In this document: positions 5,626 to 14,800 of the stretch, one piece after another | How the letters are laid out: each line of letters starts with the position of its first letter | How positions within the stretch are numbered: the first letter of the stretch is position 1 | NCBI GenBank assembly: GCA_964388435.1 | Contig: CAYMAH010000054.1 | Coordinates: forward strand, 1 to 15,553 | Direction of reading: 5' to 3' | Length of the DNA: 15,553 bases | DNA from: DTNV01 sp964388435 | Lineage (GTDB): Archaea; Micrarchaeota; Micrarchaeia; Norongarragalinales; UBA8480 | Notes under the pieces: generated by a model | Databases searched by the model: none | Told to the model about the DNA's origin: nothing | The model's input: only the letters and a program-made list of their open reading frames with translations | Translations under genes and position numbers: made by a program

Positions 5626-7275
5626 ATGCGGTTGGTTTGGAGGATTGGAGGTAAGGCGGGAGAGGGAATCAACAACACTGGGTTGAGCTTTGCGAGAACG
5701 TTCATGAGAGCCGGTTATCATGTTTTCATGAATACCGAACTTCCTTCCCTGATAAGAGGCGGGCACAATATCGCGACGGTTAGAGTTGAGAATAGGGAGA
5801 TTAACAGCCCGGTAACAGGAGTTGATCTTTTAGTGGCTTTGGACCAGAACACCGCCGATCTTTATAAATCCGGTTCTAAGAATATTATTTTCGGCGAGGG
5901 GGTTAAGGCGGAGGGTTTTTTCATTCCAATGCAGGGAGTGGTGGATGAGGTTGGGGGGGATATTGTAATGAGAAACACCGTGGCGTTGGGTTTTAGCATT
6001 GGCTTGATTGGCTTGAATTTTGATTTTTTGAAGGGGGTTATAGAAGATGATTTTAAGAATAAGGGAGAGAAGGTTTTAAATGAGAATTTGGAGTGCGTTA
6101 AAAGGGGTTTTGATCTTGCTTCAAAGCTTAAATTTCACCTGGAGCTTGAGTCAACTTCAAATAATAAAAAAATGCTTATATCGGGAAACCATGCCATAGC
6201 TTTCGGGGCTTTGAAAGCAGGGTGCAGGTTTTTTGCGGCTTACCCTATGACTCCTGCTTCTCCCATGATGGAGTATTTAGCGCCTCTTGAAAGAGAGTTT
6301 GGTATTATCATGAAGCAGACGGAAGATGAAATCGCGGCTGTGAACATGGCGGTTGGAGCTAGCTTCGCTGGGGTTAGAAGCATGACTTTCACAAGCGGGG
6401 GCGGTTTTAGTTTGATGGTTGAGGGTTTGGGGTTGAGCGGGATGACTGAAAACCCGGTGGTTATAGCCGAAGTGCAAAGGCCAGGGCCAAGCACTGGACT
6501 GCCTACAAGAACAGGGCAGGAGGATTTGAAGTTTGTTTTAAGCGCTTCTCAGGGAGAGTTTCCAAGAATTGTCGTTGCTCCGGGAGACTGCAAAGAGCTT
6601 TTCGAAGAGACGGTAAGATTGTTCAATCTTGCCGAAAAATATCAATTGCCCGGCATTATTTTAAGCGACAAGTTTTTGAGCGAGAGTTTTGTCGACTGCG
6701 ATTTTCTTGAGACTGAATTGAAGAATGAAAGGAGTTTGGTGAATAAAAATCAGAAGGATTACAAAAGGTATGGTTTAACTGAAAACGGCGTTTCTCCAAG
6801 GTCTATTCCTGGAAGCGAGAATATTTTCAGGTCAACGAGCGATGAGCATGACGAGGAGGGTTATTTTGACGAGGATGCCGAGAACAGGATTAAAATGACC
6901 GAAAAAAGGTGGAAGAAGTTGGAGTTTATAAAAAAAGACTTGAAAAAACCGTGGTTTGCTGACAATGGCGGCGATCTCACGCTGGTCGGCACCGGTTCCA
7001 CCAAGGGTGTTTTAAAAGAGGCTGTTGAGGTTTTGAAGGACAAGGTCAAGGTTAATTTTCTTCATATTTTATATCTTTCTCCATTTCAGGAAGAGGTTGT
7101 CAAGATTTTGGAGGGTGCTGGAACCGTTGCCTGCGTTGAAAATAATTACACCGCTCAGCTTGCGGGCATTTTAAGGGAGAATGGCTTTGACGTTGATTAT
7201 AACCTTTTGAAGTTTGATGGAAGGCCTTTCACGGTTGATGAAGTGGTTGAAAAGGTTTTGAAGCTGAGAGGTTGA
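5626..7275 (+). CDS. korA: 2-oxoacid:ferredoxin oxidoreductase, fused gamma-alpha subunit
   Basis: A 549-residue subunit of an enzyme that oxidatively decarboxylates a 2-oxoacid (2-oxoglutarate or pyruvate) to the acyl-CoA, reducing ferredoxin, or runs in reverse for CO2 fixation. Residues 1-170 are the gamma domain (WRIGGKAGEGI, RTFMRAGYHVFMNTELPSLIRGGHN). From about residue 185 comes the alpha pyrimidine-binding domain, with AYPMTPAS (205-212; the usual form is YPITPST), KQTEDEIAAVNMAVGA, MTFTSGGGFSLM and QRPGPSTGLPTRTGQEDL. The C-terminal part (about 450-549) is the transketolase-C-like domain. The gamma-alpha fusion paired with a short beta subunit is the two-subunit form known from Sulfolobus. 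Exact substrate cannot be read from sequence. ATG at 5626 begins right at the family's usual N-terminus. Confidence 0.93.
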   Translation: MRLVWRIGGKAGEGINNTGLSFARTFMRAGYHVFMNTELPSLIRGGHNIATVRVENREINSPVTGVDLLVALDQNTADLYKSGSKNIIFGEGVKAEGFFIPMQGVVDEVGGDIVMRNTVALGFSIGLIGLNFDFLKGVIEDDFKNKGEKVLNENLECVKRGFDLASKLKFHLELESTSNNKKMLISGNHAIAFGALKAGCRFFAAYPMTPASPMMEYLAPLEREFGIIMKQTEDEIAAVNMAVGASFAGVRSMTFTSGGGFSLMVEGLGLSGMTENPVVIAEVQRPGPSTGLPTRTGQEDLKFVLSASQGEFPRIVVAPGDCKELFEETVRLFNLAEKYQLPGIILSDKFLSESFVDCDFLETELKNERSLVNKNQKDYKRYGLTENGVSPRSIPGSENIFRSTSDEHDEEGYFDEDAENRIKMTEKRWKKLEFIKKDLKKPWFADNGGDLTLVGTGSTKGVLKEAVEVLKDKVKVNFLHILYLSPFQEEVVKILEGAGTVACVENNYTAQLAGILRENGFDVDYNLLKFDGRPFTVDEVVEKVLKLRG

Positions 7276-7305
7276 AAAAAGAGGGAGAAAAGTGATTGTG
7301 AAAAA

Positions 7306-8145
7306 ATGAAGGTTGAGGATTTTAACACCAAGACAACGCCTAACTGGTGTCCGGGCTGCGGGGATTTTGGCATTTTGAATGCTTTGAAAACCGCGCTGGT
7401 GGAGTTGAACATTGAAAGGAAGAACACTGTTTTGGTTTCCGGGATTGGCTGCGCTAGCAAGATTCCGCAGTGGTTGAATGTTTTTGGTTTTCATACTCTT
7501 CATGGCAGGTTTTTGCCTGTTGCCACCGGCGTTAAGCTCGGCAACAAGGATTTGACGGTTATAGCGGCGGGCGGAGATGGGGATTCTCTTGGGATTGGGT
7601 TGGGTCATTTCGTCCATTCGAGCAGGAGGAACATTGATTTAACCGCAATAATTTTCGATAACGCGGTTTATGGTTTGACTACCGGCCAAACTTCTCCGAC
7701 CAGTCAAAAGGGTTTTGTTTCAAAGTCCACTCCTTTTGGAAGCATTGAAAATCCCGTTAATCCGGTTTCTCTTGCGATTGCAAGTGGCGCGACTTTCGTT
7801 GCCAGGGGTTTTGCCGGGGACGTGAAGCATTTGAGTGGTTTGATTGTCGAAGGGATTAAGCACAAGGGTTTCAGCGTTATCGATGTTCTGCAGCCCTGCG
7901 TTAGTTTTAATCATGTCAACACTTATGATTTTTATTCAAAGAGGGTTTACAGGATTGAGAAAACGTCTGACAAGTTCGAGGCTTTTAAGAAGAGTTTTGA
8001 GTTTGGAGATAAGATTCCAATAGGCGTTTTCTTCGAGGAGAACAGGGATACGTTGATTGATCAGATGCCTCAGCTTAAGGGAGATCCTCTAAGCAGGAGA
8101 AGCGTTGATTTGGATTTGAAGAGTCTTTTTGAAAGGTTTGTCTGA
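7306..8145 (+). CDS. korB: 2-oxoacid:ferredoxin oxidoreductase, beta subunit
   Basis: A 279-residue beta subunit carrying thiamine pyrophosphate and one [4Fe-4S] cluster, partner of the fused korA subunit. The cluster ligands expected for this family are visible: Cys15 and Cys18 in NWCPGCGD, Cys49 in GIGCAS, and Cys198 in LQPCVS. The TPP/Mg motif is GGDGDSLGIG (89-98), followed by IIFDNAVYGLTTGQTSPTS (115-133). No separate ferredoxin-like delta subunit gene lies nearby, so electrons probably pass from the beta cluster to a free ferredoxin encoded elsewhere. It starts 30 bases after korA, with GTGA 8 bases before the ATG as ribosome binding site, so the two form an operon. No terminator hairpin follows; a T-stretch occurs at 8189-8196. 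Confidence 0.95.
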   Translation: MKVEDFNTKTTPNWCPGCGDFGILNALKTALVELNIERKNTVLVSGIGCASKIPQWLNVFGFHTLHGRFLPVATGVKLGNKDLTVIAAGGDGDSLGIGLGHFVHSSRRNIDLTAIIFDNAVYGLTTGQTSPTSQKGFVSKSTPFGSIENPVNPVSLAIASGATFVARGFAGDVKHLSGLIVEGIKHKGFSVIDVLQPCVSFNHVNTYDFYSKRVYRIEKTSDKFEAFKKSFEFGDKIPIGVFFEENRDTLIDQMPQLKGDPLSRRSVDLDLKSLFERFV

Positions 8146-8257
8146 TTGCCTGTGATCGGTTATGAATTATTTGTGGATAAGGGAGTTATTCTTTTTAAAC
8201 GATCTTTTGAAAAGAATGGTATTGAATAAAAAAGAGGTGTTGTCAAAGATTTAAAGC

Positions 8258-8755
8258 ATGGATAAAAGTCCAAGCCAGTTAGAGCTTGCCGTTGCGTTCA
8301 CTTTCGGGTTTCTTTTCATTTCAATTCCATTGTATCTTTTTTTGAATTTAACGGTTATTCCCGAGTGGCTGGCGGCGTTTCTTTCACAGGGTCTTTTAAG
8401 CCTGCTTGGCTACGGTTTTCTTTTTTCTTGGAGCGGCGGCTTTCCGGTTTTGAGCAACGGCGTTTATTCTGTTCAAATAATAAGCTTGTGCAGCGGGGTT
8501 TTGGAGATCTCGGTTTTGGCCGGGATTATTTTAGCCAGCATGGATGTTTCCTTTAAAAACAGGTTGAAGGGGTTTGCTTTGAGCGTTTTTTTTGTTGAAG
8601 TGATTAATGTTTCCAGAATTGTTTTGAGCGTTCTGGCCATGGGTTCCGAGGCTTTTGTTTTTTTCCATGATTTTCTTTTCAGGCTTACTTTGATTATCGG
8701 GATTGTCTTGTTTTACTTTTTCTGGTATGTTCTTGTTGAAAAGCAGGGGTTTTGA
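8258..8755 (+). CDS. Archaeosortase/exosortase family membrane transpeptidase
   Basis: A 165-residue integral membrane protein with about five hydrophobic helices (roughly 10-33, 38-57, 80-96, 107-127 and 142-161). The family's catalytic triad positions are all present: Cys78 in SLCSGVLE, Arg120 in EVINVSRI, and His137 in FFHDFLFR. Archaeosortases cleave C-terminal sorting tails (a short motif, a transmembrane helix and basic residues) from surface proteins and are thought to transfer them to a lipid anchor. At 165 residues this is one of the short, minimal members rather than the ~300-residue ArtA type; the subfamily cannot be decided from sequence alone. An in-frame TAA at 8252 fixes the start at 8258. 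Target proteins are not shown; the giant surface protein four genes on is a candidate. Confidence 0.85.
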   Translation: MDKSPSQLELAVAFTFGFLFISIPLYLFLNLTVIPEWLAAFLSQGLLSLLGYGFLFSWSGGFPVLSNGVYSVQIISLCSGVLEISVLAGIILASMDVSFKNRLKGFALSVFFVEVINVSRIVLSVLAMGSEAFVFFHDFLFRLTLIIGIVLFYFFWYVLVEKQGF

Positions 8756-8787
8756 AAGCAAAAAAAAAATTAAAAGGTTTATTCATT

Positions 8788-8866
8788 GACAGAGTCGAGC
8801 GAGTATGTTAAAATGCTTTAGAAGGTCGCGGTGCAATCAACGGGATTTGGATGCTCAGACTCTGTT
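8788..8866. ncRNA. Candidate structured RNA element (12-bp bulged stem)
   Basis: In the gap between the archaeosortase and the helical-repeat gene, ACAGAGTC-GAGC (8789-8800) pairs with GCTC-A-GACTCTGT (8853-8865): 12 Watson-Crick pairs interrupted by a single bulged A at 8857, with possible G-U pairs at both ends. The enclosed 52 bases can form smaller hairpins (AATC 8835-8838 with GATT 8844-8847). An A/T-rich block at 8761-8775 sits where a TATA element would be for a plus-strand start near 8790. The downstream gene has its own TATA at 8894, so this is not simply its leader. On the minus strand the stem would be followed by a T-tract, so a minus-strand RNA is also possible. No C/D box, ACA tail or tRNA fold was found. 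Confidence 0.4.
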
Positions 8867-8893
8867 TGTGTGGCGCACTTGAATAATAGCAAA

Positions 8894-8903
8894 GTTTTAA
8901 ATG
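8894..8903 (+). promoter_or_regulatory. TATA box of the helical-repeat gene
   Basis: GTTTTAAATG centred about 29 bases before the ATG at 8927. In archaea this spacing puts transcription start at or next to the start codon, giving a leaderless mRNA. No Shine-Dalgarno sequence precedes the ATG, which agrees. Confidence 0.5.
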
Positions 8904-8926
8904 CTTGAATTCTTCTAATTTTTATC

Positions 8927-10399
8927 ATGGCTGAAAAGAAAAGCGAGACCGTGGTGAAAACAATGGTTAAAGTTTCGGAGACTTTCGTGCCGCGTTCTGA
9001 GAAGGATAAATTCATGAGGTATCATAGCGGTGTTTCCGAGTTAGATCTTGAAAAGCTCGGGCAGGAGTTCGGAGTGAATGATTCGCGTGGTTTGGAGCAT
9101 GCTGAAAGAGCAAAGCATGTTTTCGGGATAAAAGGGGATGAGTTCAGAAGGGTTTATGAGAAGCTTAAAAACAGCGGTTTCGGGCCTTCGGATAAAAACA
9201 GTATAGGGGATAAAACGATTTTTTTGATAACGAGTGATTTGCATAAGAGGTTCAAAAACCCTGCTTTCGGATTGCTTCTTGCTTCGAGGAAGGATGATGT
9301 GAAATCTTCTTCTGAGAGTGATATTAACAGGATTCTCAGTCTTGAATCAGAGCTTGGAACCGAGTCTCCGTTGAATAAATCTCCTCTAAATGCTTATTAC
9401 ACTGAAAACAGGGAGTTTGTGCTGAGCGCTATTAAGGGGTGGGAGGCGGTTGGTAACACTGAAACGACGATGAAGGTTCTTGCTTCCAGCATAAGAACCG
9501 GAATTCCATTCAAGGTTTTGCACGAGAGCGTCAGGGATTTGGAGGGTCTGGATGATAAGAGGGAGTTTCTTAAAACCGTTGAAATTCTTATGAATAGACT
9601 TGTTGAGAAAAAGGGAGCGGAGGCCGCTGCGAGAATCACATTGAAAAAAATCAGGGCTTTTAACAAGGTGAAGAAAAATCCCGTTTCAAAGGACGTTTTT
9701 GAGGTGAGTATGAGGACCGGGGTTAACTTCAATGATCTTCTTAAGGAAATCTTAAGGACGGATGATGATGAGAACATCAGAAAGAGCCTTGCAAACGATT
9801 TTGAGAGGTTCAGCAACAGGGTGGCGTTGGTTTTCGGAAGTGATTTCGCAGAAAAGTTGAACGCCAAGTCCACTTTTGAGATTGGAGGCGCGTTGATGAA
9901 AAAGGGTTTGAGTCTAGATCGTATGTTGGGTTTTAATAAAAAGTTAGAAAACAATGACGTCAAAAGGCGGGTTCTTGCGATAAAAAAGCTTTTTCTTGCG
10001 ACAAGAGCCAATCGATCTTTGTTGGAAGAATTTAAGGTTAAACCGCTTGGTTTTATTCCGGATAAAACCTTTGCCGATATTTATAATCTAAGCAGGAGGT
10101 ACGGAGTGGACTTCAAAAAACTTGTTTATAGTTATGGGAAGGGCGGGGTCAAAAGGAATTTGAGCATTGTTTTGAACGAGGCGAGGGGGGCGAAGCCTTT
10201 GGGTTTGACTTACAGCAATCTGATGGACAGGCTGGACAAGCTGGGCGTTAAAACCGTTGAGGGCAAGACGGTTGGCTTGATTGCATTTAACAGAGGGATA
10301 CCTCCGGAGCGTTATGTTGTGATTAAAAGGGATGCTGAGAAGGCCGGGATTCACCCGTTCGCGCTTGTTGATTTGTTGGGGAAAAAAAAGCAGGGGTAA
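8927..10399 (+). CDS. 490-residue helical-repeat protein of unknown family
   Basis: No family is recognised. The protein lacks a signal peptide or membrane segment and is charged (many Lys, Arg, Glu and Asp), so it is probably cytosolic or membrane-peripheral. After a Ser/Lys-rich N-terminus (1-30) and a first region containing FGVN and FGIKGDEF turns (residues 48-74), the C-terminal 300 residues contain a degenerate unit with a basic-x-Gly-hydrophobic turn between helices: IRTGIPFKVL (189-198), MRTGVNFNDLL (262-272), MKKGLSLDRML (324-334), RRYGVDFKKLV (390-400) and FNRGIPPERYV (454-464). These recur about every 62-73 residues. Such an alpha-solenoid design often serves protein or RNA binding. 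It lies between an archaeosortase and surface-protein genes but has its own TATA box. Confidence 0.8.
   Translation: MAEKKSETVVKTMVKVSETFVPRSEKDKFMRYHSGVSELDLEKLGQEFGVNDSRGLEHAERAKHVFGIKGDEFRRVYEKLKNSGFGPSDKNSIGDKTIFLITSDLHKRFKNPAFGLLLASRKDDVKSSSESDINRILSLESELGTESPLNKSPLNAYYTENREFVLSAIKGWEAVGNTETTMKVLASSIRTGIPFKVLHESVRDLEGLDDKREFLKTVEILMNRLVEKKGAEAAARITLKKIRAFNKVKKNPVSKDVFEVSMRTGVNFNDLLKEILRTDDDENIRKSLANDFERFSNRVALVFGSDFAEKLNAKSTFEIGGALMKKGLSLDRMLGFNKKLENNDVKRRVLAIKKLFLATRANRSLLEEFKVKPLGFIPDKTFADIYNLSRRYGVDFKKLVYSYGKGGVKRNLSIVLNEARGAKPLGLTYSNLMDRLDKLGVKTVEGKTVGLIAFNRGIPPERYVVIKRDAEKAGIHPFALVDLLGKKKQG
9482..10378 (+). repeat. Degenerate ~65-residue helical repeats inside the 490-residue protein
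   Basis: Five copies of a motif of the form [R/K]-x-G-[I/V/L]-x-[F/L/P]-x-x-[L/Y]-[L/V] have their glycines at residues 192, 265, 327, 393 and 457, spacing 73, 62, 66 and 64 residues. Each sits between predicted helices. A sixth, shorter match (KAGIHPFALVDLL) closes the protein. The copies are divergent at the DNA level, so this is an old protein-level repeat and not a recent tandem duplication. Confidence 0.55.
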
Positions 10400-10412
10400 G
10401 GCACAACAATAG

Positions 10413-10423
10413 GTTTTTAATTG
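10413..10423 (+). promoter_or_regulatory. TATA box of the pilin-like gene, deciding its start
   Basis: GTTTTTAATTG is centred about 28 bases before the ATG at 10446, the same spacing seen for the genes at 8927 and 11804. A leaderless start at ATG 10446 is therefore preferred to the in-frame TTG at 10425, which would begin at the edge of the TATA box itself. Confidence 0.5.
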
Positions 10424-10445
10424 TTTGAATCAAATTCTAAATTTG

Positions 10446-11723
10446 ATGAAAAAAGGGTTTATATCCACGCCGCTGCTTGGGACGATTATTTTTTTGACGG
10501 CGCTTGTCTTTGTTGTTAATTTAAGTTTGAGCGAGAGGAACGCCGTTTCCCAAGCGACTGTTAATGCTTATGATAATAGGATGGTTAGTTTGATTGACGC
10601 TTATAATCTTGACGCTGGAAGCCAGATGGTTCAGAGCATTAAAATGAGCGTTGAAGGTTTTTTGGGTAACGGTTGTTGGAATGCTTTCAACATTCCGGCT
10701 AACGGTTATTCGGCCTCCTCGACTAATCTATCCTACGATCGCTGGTATTTTTGCAAACAGTCGTTAGGTTTGATTAAAGATGTAGTCTGCACTCACACAA
10801 CGGGTAATGGCGGTTCTAATACGGCGGGCGGGGTGATAAGTTCTACAAGTTTAAGTAATACTTATGGTTTGCAGCAGGAGTTGGCGTATTTAGCAACAAA
10901 CCAGAATTTTGAGAGTTTTAATCTTTACTCCACAAATTCGGGTAATATTACCTCCCTTTTAAATGACTATGCAGGGTATGAAAATTTTTGCAATCAACTT
11001 TTAGGGTCTTCTTTATTTGATTGCAATGCTTTCGCTGTGGGAAAATTTCAATGCTGTCCAAATGCTCCGACAGATAATTTAAAATATACTGGTACGCCAG
11101 AGTGCGGAGCGAATAGTAATCCTTACACTCCTGACATTCCTGGCTGTGGCGACGGTACGTTTTATTTTCTTTTGAATCTTACTAATGTTTACTCGCTTCT
11201 TCCAAGGGTGGGGGCTAATGATTCCAGCGGGAATGTTTTGAATTCCAACGTTCTTGCTTACGCCAACCCTTATGTTTATATTAACTATCCTTTGTTTAAG
11301 TATTTCAACGCCACTTACACCGTCGTTCAAACGGTGATGAATGATTTAAAAAGTTGCAAATATAATCCCTCGACGATTTTTGGCGAGCCTTATGTTACTT
11401 GCCCCTCAACCGCGCCTACTGCCCTGTCAGTTGGAAATGATATAAATAATAGTTTATCAACAATGAGGGGTTATCCTTTTGTTTTGAATTTTGGTTCTGC
11501 AACAACTCAATTTTACTGTCCTTCATCGTCTTGCGTGGCTAATTTTGAAAATTTTTTCAATTCATCTTCTTCTAATTTTAGTGTTAATAATAGTTATGGT
11601 TATAACCAACCTGTTGTAACTAATGACTCCAATCCTTTGTATGTGGTGAATATAGGCCAGCCAAACCAGTTTTGCATGAATATTTACTGGAATTTAGCTT
11701 TTTCATATGCTGAGGGTAGTTGA
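10446..11723 (+). CDS. Secreted Cys- and Asn-rich protein with type IV pilin-like N-terminus
   Basis: A 425-residue protein from ATG 10446. The frame is open from a TTG at 10425, but promoter spacing favours 10446. It begins MKKGFISTPLLGTIIFLTALVFVVNLSLSERN: two Lys, a Gly-Phe junction, then an uninterrupted hydrophobic helix to about residue 25, similar to prepilin (class III) signal sequences, though the usual Glu at +5 is a Pro here. A conventional signal anchor is the alternative. The rest is predicted extracellular: many Asn/Ser/Thr with N-x-S/T sequons (for example NLT, NNS, NDS), and more than a dozen Cys, including FQCCPN, ECG, GCGDG and FYCPSSSC, suggesting disulfides. There is no C-terminal membrane tail, so it is not itself an archaeosortase substrate. 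The giant surface protein gene follows 80 bases later. Function unknown. Confidence 0.75.
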   Translation: MKKGFISTPLLGTIIFLTALVFVVNLSLSERNAVSQATVNAYDNRMVSLIDAYNLDAGSQMVQSIKMSVEGFLGNGCWNAFNIPANGYSASSTNLSYDRWYFCKQSLGLIKDVVCTHTTGNGGSNTAGGVISSTSLSNTYGLQQELAYLATNQNFESFNLYSTNSGNITSLLNDYAGYENFCNQLLGSSLFDCNAFAVGKFQCCPNAPTDNLKYTGTPECGANSNPYTPDIPGCGDGTFYFLLNLTNVYSLLPRVGANDSSGNVLNSNVLAYANPYVYINYPLFKYFNATYTVVQTVMNDLKSCKYNPSTIFGEPYVTCPSTAPTALSVGNDINNSLSTMRGYPFVLNFGSATTQFYCPSSSCVANFENFFNSSSSNFSVNNSYGYNQPVVTNDSNPLYVVNIGQPNQFCMNIYWNLAFSYAEGS

Positions 11724-11772
11724 AAATTCATTTTAAAAAAAAAACAGTGGTTTTAAGTTGTATGAAAAACAT

Positions 11773-11780
11773 TTTAAATA
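11773..11780 (+). promoter_or_regulatory. TATA box of the giant surface protein gene
   Basis: TTTAAATA within CATTTTAAATAA, centred about 27 bases before the ATG at 11804. No Shine-Dalgarno sequence is present, consistent with a leaderless transcript. Confidence 0.5.
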
Positions 11781-11803
11781 ATAACCATTCAATTTTATAG
11801 TTG

Positions 11804-14800
11804 ATGGATTTTAACGGCGTGGTTGGAAGTTTAAAGGAGAGGTACGAGGGTTTTGTTTCAAAGCTTGAAGAGAGGGGGGTTCCACACGCAAGGCTTTTGG
11901 TTCCGTTGGTTGTTCTTCTCATTGTCGGGGGAATCGGGTTTCTGGTTTTTAATTCCGTTTCGGTGACTTCTTATAATGTCAGAGTGATTGATTTGAACAC
12001 TTCGGCGCCTATTTCTGGGGCTAATGTCAGCGTTTTTTCAAATGGCGGTTTGGTCAGCAGTGGTTTGACCGATTCTAACGGGAATGTTGTTTTTAATTTG
12101 AGTTCGGGAAGTTATACGATTTCAGCGAGTTCAAGTAGTTATGCTTCTTCTGCTCCGGTTAAACTGGTGAATGGAATGGGCGTGCAGCTTGAGAGTTTGA
12201 TTCCGCCAAGCAAGAGCGTTGTTGTAAGCGTGGAGCAGAATGGCATTCCTTCTCTTGGCAATTACGTGACTTTGAGTTTCAGTGATGGTAGTTCGGTTAG
12301 CGGCACTACTGATATCAATGGTAATGTCACCATTTCAGTTCCTGAAAGCGAGGTGAAGGGAGGGGGGAGCGTCAGTGTTAATGGTAATGTGATTCCCATT
12401 TCAAGCGCTGAATTGTTAAATGGTTTGGTGGTTGTTAATTTAACCGCCACTTCGACTCCAACCGCGGTGCTTTACGTTTCAGTGGTTTCAGCTTCAGGTA
12501 ATTCTGTTTCAGGGGCTCAGGTTAGCGTTTTTAACAGTGCCACTCAAAGCGTTTTGGCTAACGGTGTTACGGATTCGACTGGAAGCGCTTCTTTTAATGT
12601 TAGTTTGGGTTCAAGTGTTTATGTAACCGCTTCTGCGAGTGGTTATGGGGGTGGTTATTCTGATGGTTTTGTTTTTAATGCTTCGCAGAGCGTTGAGGTT
12701 CAGCTTTCAATGAGTTCAACTGGAAGTAATTTAACGTTAAGTGTTTTGGATGAGAATGGGAATATTGTTTCAGGCGCTAGCGTGGAGGTTTTCACTCAGG
12801 GGAATAATAACGTGGCGAGTTTGACCACGCAGGGCGCTCCTCTTGGCATTCCGCTTGCTTCAGGGGTTTTTTATGCCAATGTTCAATACGCGGGTTATCT
12901 TCCCGTTGTTGTTGAGAATCTTAAGGCTGGAATGGTTAAGAGCGTTTCCTTGACGCCTTTGACAACCGGTAATTATGCTAATGTTAGTGTTTTGGTTCTT
13001 CAAAATGGTAATGCTTTGCCTGGGGCGAGCGTGAGTTTTTACACTTCCGATGGTTTGTTTTTGTTTAACGGTCAGAGTGATGGTAATGGAATGGTTGAAG
13101 CCGCTCTTCCCTTGACTCTTGATAATCAGCCTTATAGTTTTTATGCCAGCGGTTCTTATAACTCGCTTGTCGGAAAGACCGATGTTTTTGAAATCGGGAA
13201 TGACAATGTTACTCTTCCTCTTTTAGCTCCGCCGGCTAAGTTGAGCGTGAATCTTGTTGATTTTGCTTCCAAGAGCGCGGTTACAGGTTTTGTTAATGTT
13301 ATCGTTGGGGGCAACATTGTCAATACTTGCAATGGAACCAGCTGTGTTTTGAATGTTCCTGGCGGGACTCCTTTTAACTTGAATGTTCAAGCGTCGGGCT
13401 ATCTTCCTTTTACTTCAAGTGTTTTGACCTACACTTCGGGAAGTTTGAATACTTTGTCGATTCCCTTGTACTCGCTTGGTTTGATTAAAGGGGTTAGCGC
13501 GAGTTTTGTGGGTTTGTTTGATTCCAACGGGAACAGGGCGTTGCAGGTGGTTAATGGGATGAGTTACACCGCGAGGTTTTTGGTTAACATGCCTGTGAGC
13601 ACTTCAAACGCTGGTTTTTATGTCAGGGTTGGAGAGGAGGGAAATTCTTCGACAGACCCTGCTTATATTACCGGTTACACTTCCGCTGGTTTTATTCAAA
13701 CGGGAAGTTCTTATCCTCAGGATTGCACTAACGGCGATTCTCCAGCCAGTCAGGCTAAGTGGTTGTTGTGGAACTTTCCCCGTGGTTTTGTTGGAAGCAG
13801 GGAAATCGACGTTAAGATTCAGGTTAGCTTGAATGCTTCTGCTTCCACTCCCATTATATTATATTATAAGGCTTTTGGAGAGCTGTCCAATGGTTTGAGT
13901 GTTTTCTCTCCTGTCAACACCGCTCTCACGCAGGAGAATTTCAGTTTAAGCGCTGCTTGCAATTCAACCGATTTTTCTCAAACCCTTCCATTTTCTCCTA
14001 ATCCTTTGGTTTGCAGTGTTATTAATAATCATGAGTTTTGCTATTCGATGAGTTTTTCAAGCAACGGGGTTAACAGCATTAATTTCAATCCTGTTTTAGG
14101 TCAGGAGTTTCAAATCAACTTGAATGTTTTGAGCGATGTTGGGATTAATGGTTTGACTTTCAACGCTCCCGGGTTTAAGGTTTCGCAGAGTTTTTCAGGT
14201 TTGAAAACGCTTAGTTTTCAGTCTTCGGATCAAGTGGTTTCGCAGCAGGCTTTGAGCGCGAGTTCAACTGATTTGGGCAGCTTGCTTTCTTCGAGTTCAA
14301 GTTCTGTTCAAACGCCTGGAATTCAAATTCCTTTCACTGCCAATGCCAACCAGCTTTCCACTTTAAGTTTGACTTTAACTCCTATCACTCCGACGTTTTA
14401 CGCTCCTTTGAATTTTAATTTTCAGGCTGATGATGGTTCGGCTTTAAGTTTTTCTCAAACTTTGAGCGTTCAGGGAACCGGCACTTTAAACGTTCAGGTT
14501 TCTCCTGGTTCTTGGACCGGTCCGGGCAATGTCAAAGCCAAAATTACTGTCGCGGATGCTTTTGGAAATCCCGTGACCGACGCTACTGTTTCTTTGACAG
14601 AGTGTTTTGGAAGTCCTTTCAACGGGAATCCTCCCGCGGTTAATAATCAGGGGAACGGTGTTTACTCGTTCCAGTCTCAACTGTTCGGAGGGGGGATTGT
14701 CGGGGTTAATGTTCAGGATCAGGGTTACAAGGATTATAGCAGTTGTGATGTTGATGTTCAGGAGCAGAGTTTTTTGAGTGTTTCTCCTTCTAGTTTGACT

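Noticed and set aside
8234..8239. GAGGTG as the archaeosortase ribosome binding site
   Set aside because: It is 18 bases before the ATG, too far for normal use, and an in-frame TAA at 8252 excludes a closer upstream start.
8788..8866. tRNA, split-tRNA half, box C/D or H/ACA RNA
   Set aside because: No T-loop, anticodon arm, C or D box, or ACA tail could be placed on either strand; only the long stem is supported.
9397..10011. 204-residue minus-strand frame
   Set aside because: It is antisense to the helical-repeat gene; its composition (Ser/Leu/Phe-rich) is what the reverse of Lys/Glu-rich codons gives.
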